Shown here in pieces: positions 60,647-64,000 of a DNA stretch of 64,000 bases. Both the position numbers and the translations under genes were made by a program. Each line of letters begins with the position of its first letter. Position 1 is the stretch's first letter. This stretch comes from Glandiceps talaboti (Eukaryota; Hemichordata; Enteropneusta; Spengelidae), in contig NC_135555.1 in assembly GCF_964340395.1 (NCBI RefSeq), positions 18,870,615 through 18,934,614 of the forward strand, written 5' to 3'. A model generated the notes under the pieces. It was not told the origin of the DNA. It made no database searches and worked only from the letters and a program-made list of their open reading frames with translations.

Positions 60647-60670
60647 CATAGACCCTCCACCCTGTCTATG
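60647..60670. mobile_element. Miniature hairpin element, 24 bp, with 7-bp direct repeats
   Basis: CATAGAC and GTCTATG enclose a 10-base loop of CCTCCACCCT. GTAAAAC flanks both sides (60640-60646 and 60671-60677). Confidence 0.75.
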
Positions 60671-60679
60671 GTAAAACCT

Positions 60680-63480
60680 AGTCGCATTCATAACTTTCAT
60701 CGAGGGTAAGGTAATTTTAGTCATCAACTTCTATAAAGTCCAAAATGAAACGATAAAACATGTACATTTTGGAAATTATCCCATGTATAATGCCAGATTA
60801 TAAAGTGACAAAGAGTGGTTCATCTGAGTGGATAGCTTAACCTCTTGACCGTCGGACGATTTATAAACAATGGGAAATAGGCAGCTATCTTGATGTTCAT
60901 TTTAACCTATTTTCCCGGAGAATATTTTCAGAACTGGTATCCAAATTACCAAGATCACGTTTTTCATATTTACTGATATGCCGCTTTAGTTATGGCCGGT
61001 TTTGTGGGATGTTTTGCGTGCACAATGTAAACCACAGACAAGGCATGTAAACTTCTACTTGCAAACCCGTCTATTTCAGGCTTGGCCTCTTACCACTCTT
61101 GGAGGAATTGTACTGACTCCTCCAAGACCACGTCTGACACAGTGGCCTGAAACCCATAGTCTATCGCGAGTATATTGTCTACCCTTCAAGAGACACACAT
61201 TCTCTGCCAGTCACCCTTTTAAAAATACGCTTGTTAAACGTCTGCTCCTGGAGTTAAATTTGGTTCAACTCATGAGCAAAATATTTGTACGTGACTCCGG
61301 GCCCCTTTCAGACAATCCGAATTTTCACGCACGTCCCAATTCGTTTTTTTCCCGTGACAACAATTTTTCTCCTGAGCCTCCCCCTACCCTAATCTAGTTC
61401 CTGACGACCGTATTCCAATTTTACACTACATCTTTACATATTACGTATAGTCAATGTCATTACTCTCGTTGCCGATGTGTTGGCAATTATATACATGTAT
61501 ATATATAATATCCATAATCACAACATATTTCCTGCTCAAAGAAGAACTGTTTCAGCTTATTCCATTTCGATATAAACAGACAGAGAGTCCAGGGATAAAA
61601 TACCCATGTACTACTCCTTATATTACTGGCTAGGTAATGTCAACCGTAAAATAATCCAAGCACCAGCGTCCCTAAAATCCGTGAAACAGTGTCGATATTA
61701 CAGTATTTTGCTGACACTTATTACTTTCTGTAACTGGTCTATATTTGTGATATCATGGTAAATATGCTTGGAATTTATGGCCTAACAAACCAGACATTAC
61801 GTAGATTTGAATATTGAAGAAAATCAAAAACAAAAACAAGGCCATGGCCATGGCCGGTCAGGTACTGATATTAGTACTTTAGACATCAGTGGGGGTCACA
61901 CTTGGTCATTGAAACTATATTGACCGACCAAAATTCTAAACATCACGGATAAATAATTTCATATCGAAATGTATGTACGGAGATTCAGGTTTTTAGACCA
62001 CGTGGCTTTGACATGACATCATCAGCTAAATTTGCAATACGAAAGTAACGTAAAACATGGATGTATCTAGTAGGGAGCAAAGTCCGCATGTCTGTATGGA
62101 TGTTTGAAGATTTACTATCGGTATATGGGAGGCATAGAGGGAAATATTTGAATAGCGTTATTTAACGTTACATAATTCATAACTGACTACTAAACTACCG
62201 TCAAGAGGATTGTTTTTGCTTCCATTTATCTGTATTAATTTTTTTTAAAGGCAGTGATGGTGACTGCCAATGCCGGTAGTGAAAATATGGCCCGCACATT
62301 CTGAAGATTTTTGTATCATACAAGTTCAATGTTGTAGCTGAGAATGTGATTTATATTTATAACTCAGTAGAATGGGTACCGGTACTGATGCGAGGGATGT
62401 GAACCAACCTTTGTGTTGCGTGCTTTTTAATATCACCGTGTGTGTGTGTGTGTTGTTTGTTTGTTTGTTTGTTTGTTTGTAATGTAGATTCGTCGTTGAT
62501 ATACTGCTACTAGATCAGACCGTGGGTTATACTTCCATGATCAGAACATGACCAGACACAACTCTCCACGGCACCATTTTGGTTTTACAACTTTGATTAC
62601 TTTGTTTTGAATAGCTTTTGTCAAGTTCTTGACTTTCCTGATATGACAATAAAGCAAGGGCGGTGAAATATTATTATAGTAGTCCTTCAAAAAACAAGAC
62701 AATTTTGAAACTTTTAGTGGAAAATGTTAGTGAAGACACAGTTTACCCGCATAAATTAACTAACAAAAGACAAAAGAAATGTACACATGGTTCATTTTCT
62801 AGGTGTCGACCTCATGAATATGCACCAAGATTTAGAACCGAGTCAGCTTTAAATGTGTTCACACCTCCAAATCTGGTCTGGACAATATTGTCTGGGCTTA
62901 GTCACCCTTTTATGCGGACTACAGAGCGGCCCTGGTGCGGACTATTTCTGCCACCTATTAATGCCTGAAAGTCAAGTGGCATATGCTGAGGTTGTGTACA
63001 ACCAGCAACCCATAACATTTTAGCAATCTACAGTTCTACCTCAGTATGGCTATTAGCCATGCTAGGTAGTTACTATAATGATTAATATAATGGTTGTCTT
63101 GGTAAAAGTTGTCGACCCCCCCCCCAAAAAAAAAGAAGAAAAAAAAAAGAAAAAAAGAAAAAAAAAAAGATCAACAAAACATTCTATGATATTGAAAGCG
63201 CTCCTGGCATGTAATTCCATAGAACAGTTTCCTGTAGGGAATGGCAGCGATTTCATTCAAACTCAAAGACAGAGATGTTGCTAACCAACGTGAACAGCCA
63301 TAAAAAATTGTATGTGAATGAGTATGACTCTGAGATCCCGCTAACGGTTTCATTGTTGTCGGTCTAACCAGAGACACTGGAGAACTTCACTGTCTATGAT
63401 CTAATCGTATTGCTCAGTGTGAAAACCGTGCAAAGCGTTACTATTTTGGCGTTGTATTTTCGCACATTTTTGGTTCACAA
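60680..63480. other. No gene recognised
   Basis: Contains a hairpin (CTTGGAGGA/TCCTCCAAG, 61098-61126), a GT/GTTT tract near 62440-62480, and an open frame at 62663-62968 that I cannot assign. The rest shows nothing supportable. Confidence 0.4.
63112..63170. repeat. C-run and purine-rich tract
   Basis: Nine to ten C followed by about 45 A/G bases. Open frames on both strands here are artefacts. Confidence 0.9.
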
Positions 63481-63504
63481 GGGTCCAATAATTTAAGCTT
63501 GAGT

Positions 63505-63875
63505 TAGGAAATAGGCCTATTAAAAAAATTGTGTTGTTCCGATTAGGCAAAATAAATAAATAGGTGGGGTAGGTAGATTTATTTTTATTCATGTGCGAGT
63601 GTCTAATTCTGGTTTTCCATTTTTTCCAAATGATCTCTGTGTTATTGGCTTCTTTCCATTAGATGTACAACCATTACAGATTGGAGGAACAGTTTTATAT
63701 TGTCTTTTTAAGTTGATGTCAGTTTCTGCATCCACTATGTCTCGTGAGACTTCACAATTGTTGCGATTTTGTTAGTTTTTCAAGAACACGTAAAAAAAAA
63801 GTTAAGGGTCGGCAGTGAAAAACTAGGTGGGTCGGGTAACAGAAACCAAACAGTTATTTTTTAGGCCTAAGGCAT
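63505..63875. mobile_element. MITE, second full copy
   Basis: Bounded by TAGGCCTA-type inverted ends followed by A-rich text, and matching 32320-32705 throughout (ATCTCTGTGTTATTGG, GATGTACA(A/G)CCATTACAGA, TTTCTGCATCCA). Confidence 0.7.
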
Positions 63876-64000
63876 AACGTAGCATATAAATCTACCCAAC
63901 CTGCGCGAGCAAGATCTGCATCGGTCAATGTAATATTTACATGGTCTATTACAATTTGGTAAAGTGTACCATTGTATATGCTTGTGCGAGACGTAAAAAG

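Noticed and set aside
61091-61132. CTTGGAGGA hairpin with near-identical flanks ACCACT and ACCACG
   Set aside because: The ends do not match the CAT...ATG family and the flanking repeat is short and imperfect.
1-64000. CRISPR arrays, rRNA or tRNA genes
   Set aside because: The tandem repeats lack regular unique spacers, and no rRNA or complete tRNA cloverleaf was noticed; tRNA-like text is confined to SINE heads.

Overview
The window is eukaryotic: split genes with GT/AG introns, long repeat-filled introns, many microsatellites, and a dense mix of non-LTR retrotransposons, SINE-like sequence and short inverted-repeat elements. Gene structure, LINE types and the pattern of near-identical but polymorphic copies suggest a marine invertebrate deuterostome, most like amphioxus (Branchiostoma). 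That assignment is inference from style, not from a search.

Positions 1-18069 form a giant inverted repeat: a left arm (1-9418, possibly running past the window edge), a 2.2 kb spacer, and a right arm (11628-18069). Each arm carries the last three coding exons of the same unrecognised gene, transcribed outward from the centre. The left arm alone contains a 3.0 kb LINE with an intact endonuclease/reverse-transcriptase ORF, whose empty site is visible in the right arm. Two further candidate exons lie in the spacer on opposite strands.

From 18570 to 21158 there is a two-exon gene for a predicted N-myristoylated, repeat-containing protein of unknown function. From 23115 to 40279 lies a complete 13-exon orthologue of BOP1, the WD40 ribosome-biogenesis protein of the PeBoW complex. 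Its introns hold a hAT-like element, several MITEs, LINE 3' ends and minisatellites, including a 56-bp tandem repeat that duplicates a splice acceptor. On the minus strand, 45299-43036 is a two-exon gene for a type II membrane protein with a PC-esterase (SGNH-like) domain of the NXPE kind.

From 45.5 kb to the end I see no convincing intact gene. This stretch holds decayed LINE fragments, MITEs, microsatellites and several very short perfect hairpins. Four hairpins (24-39 bp) are flanked by 7-bp direct repeats, one copy differing at one base; one interrupts a decayed LINE in frame. Another, a 154-bp element with 64-bp perfect arms and a 9-bp target duplication, belongs with related copies in a BOP1 intron. 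These miniature palindromic elements are the most unusual signal in the window.
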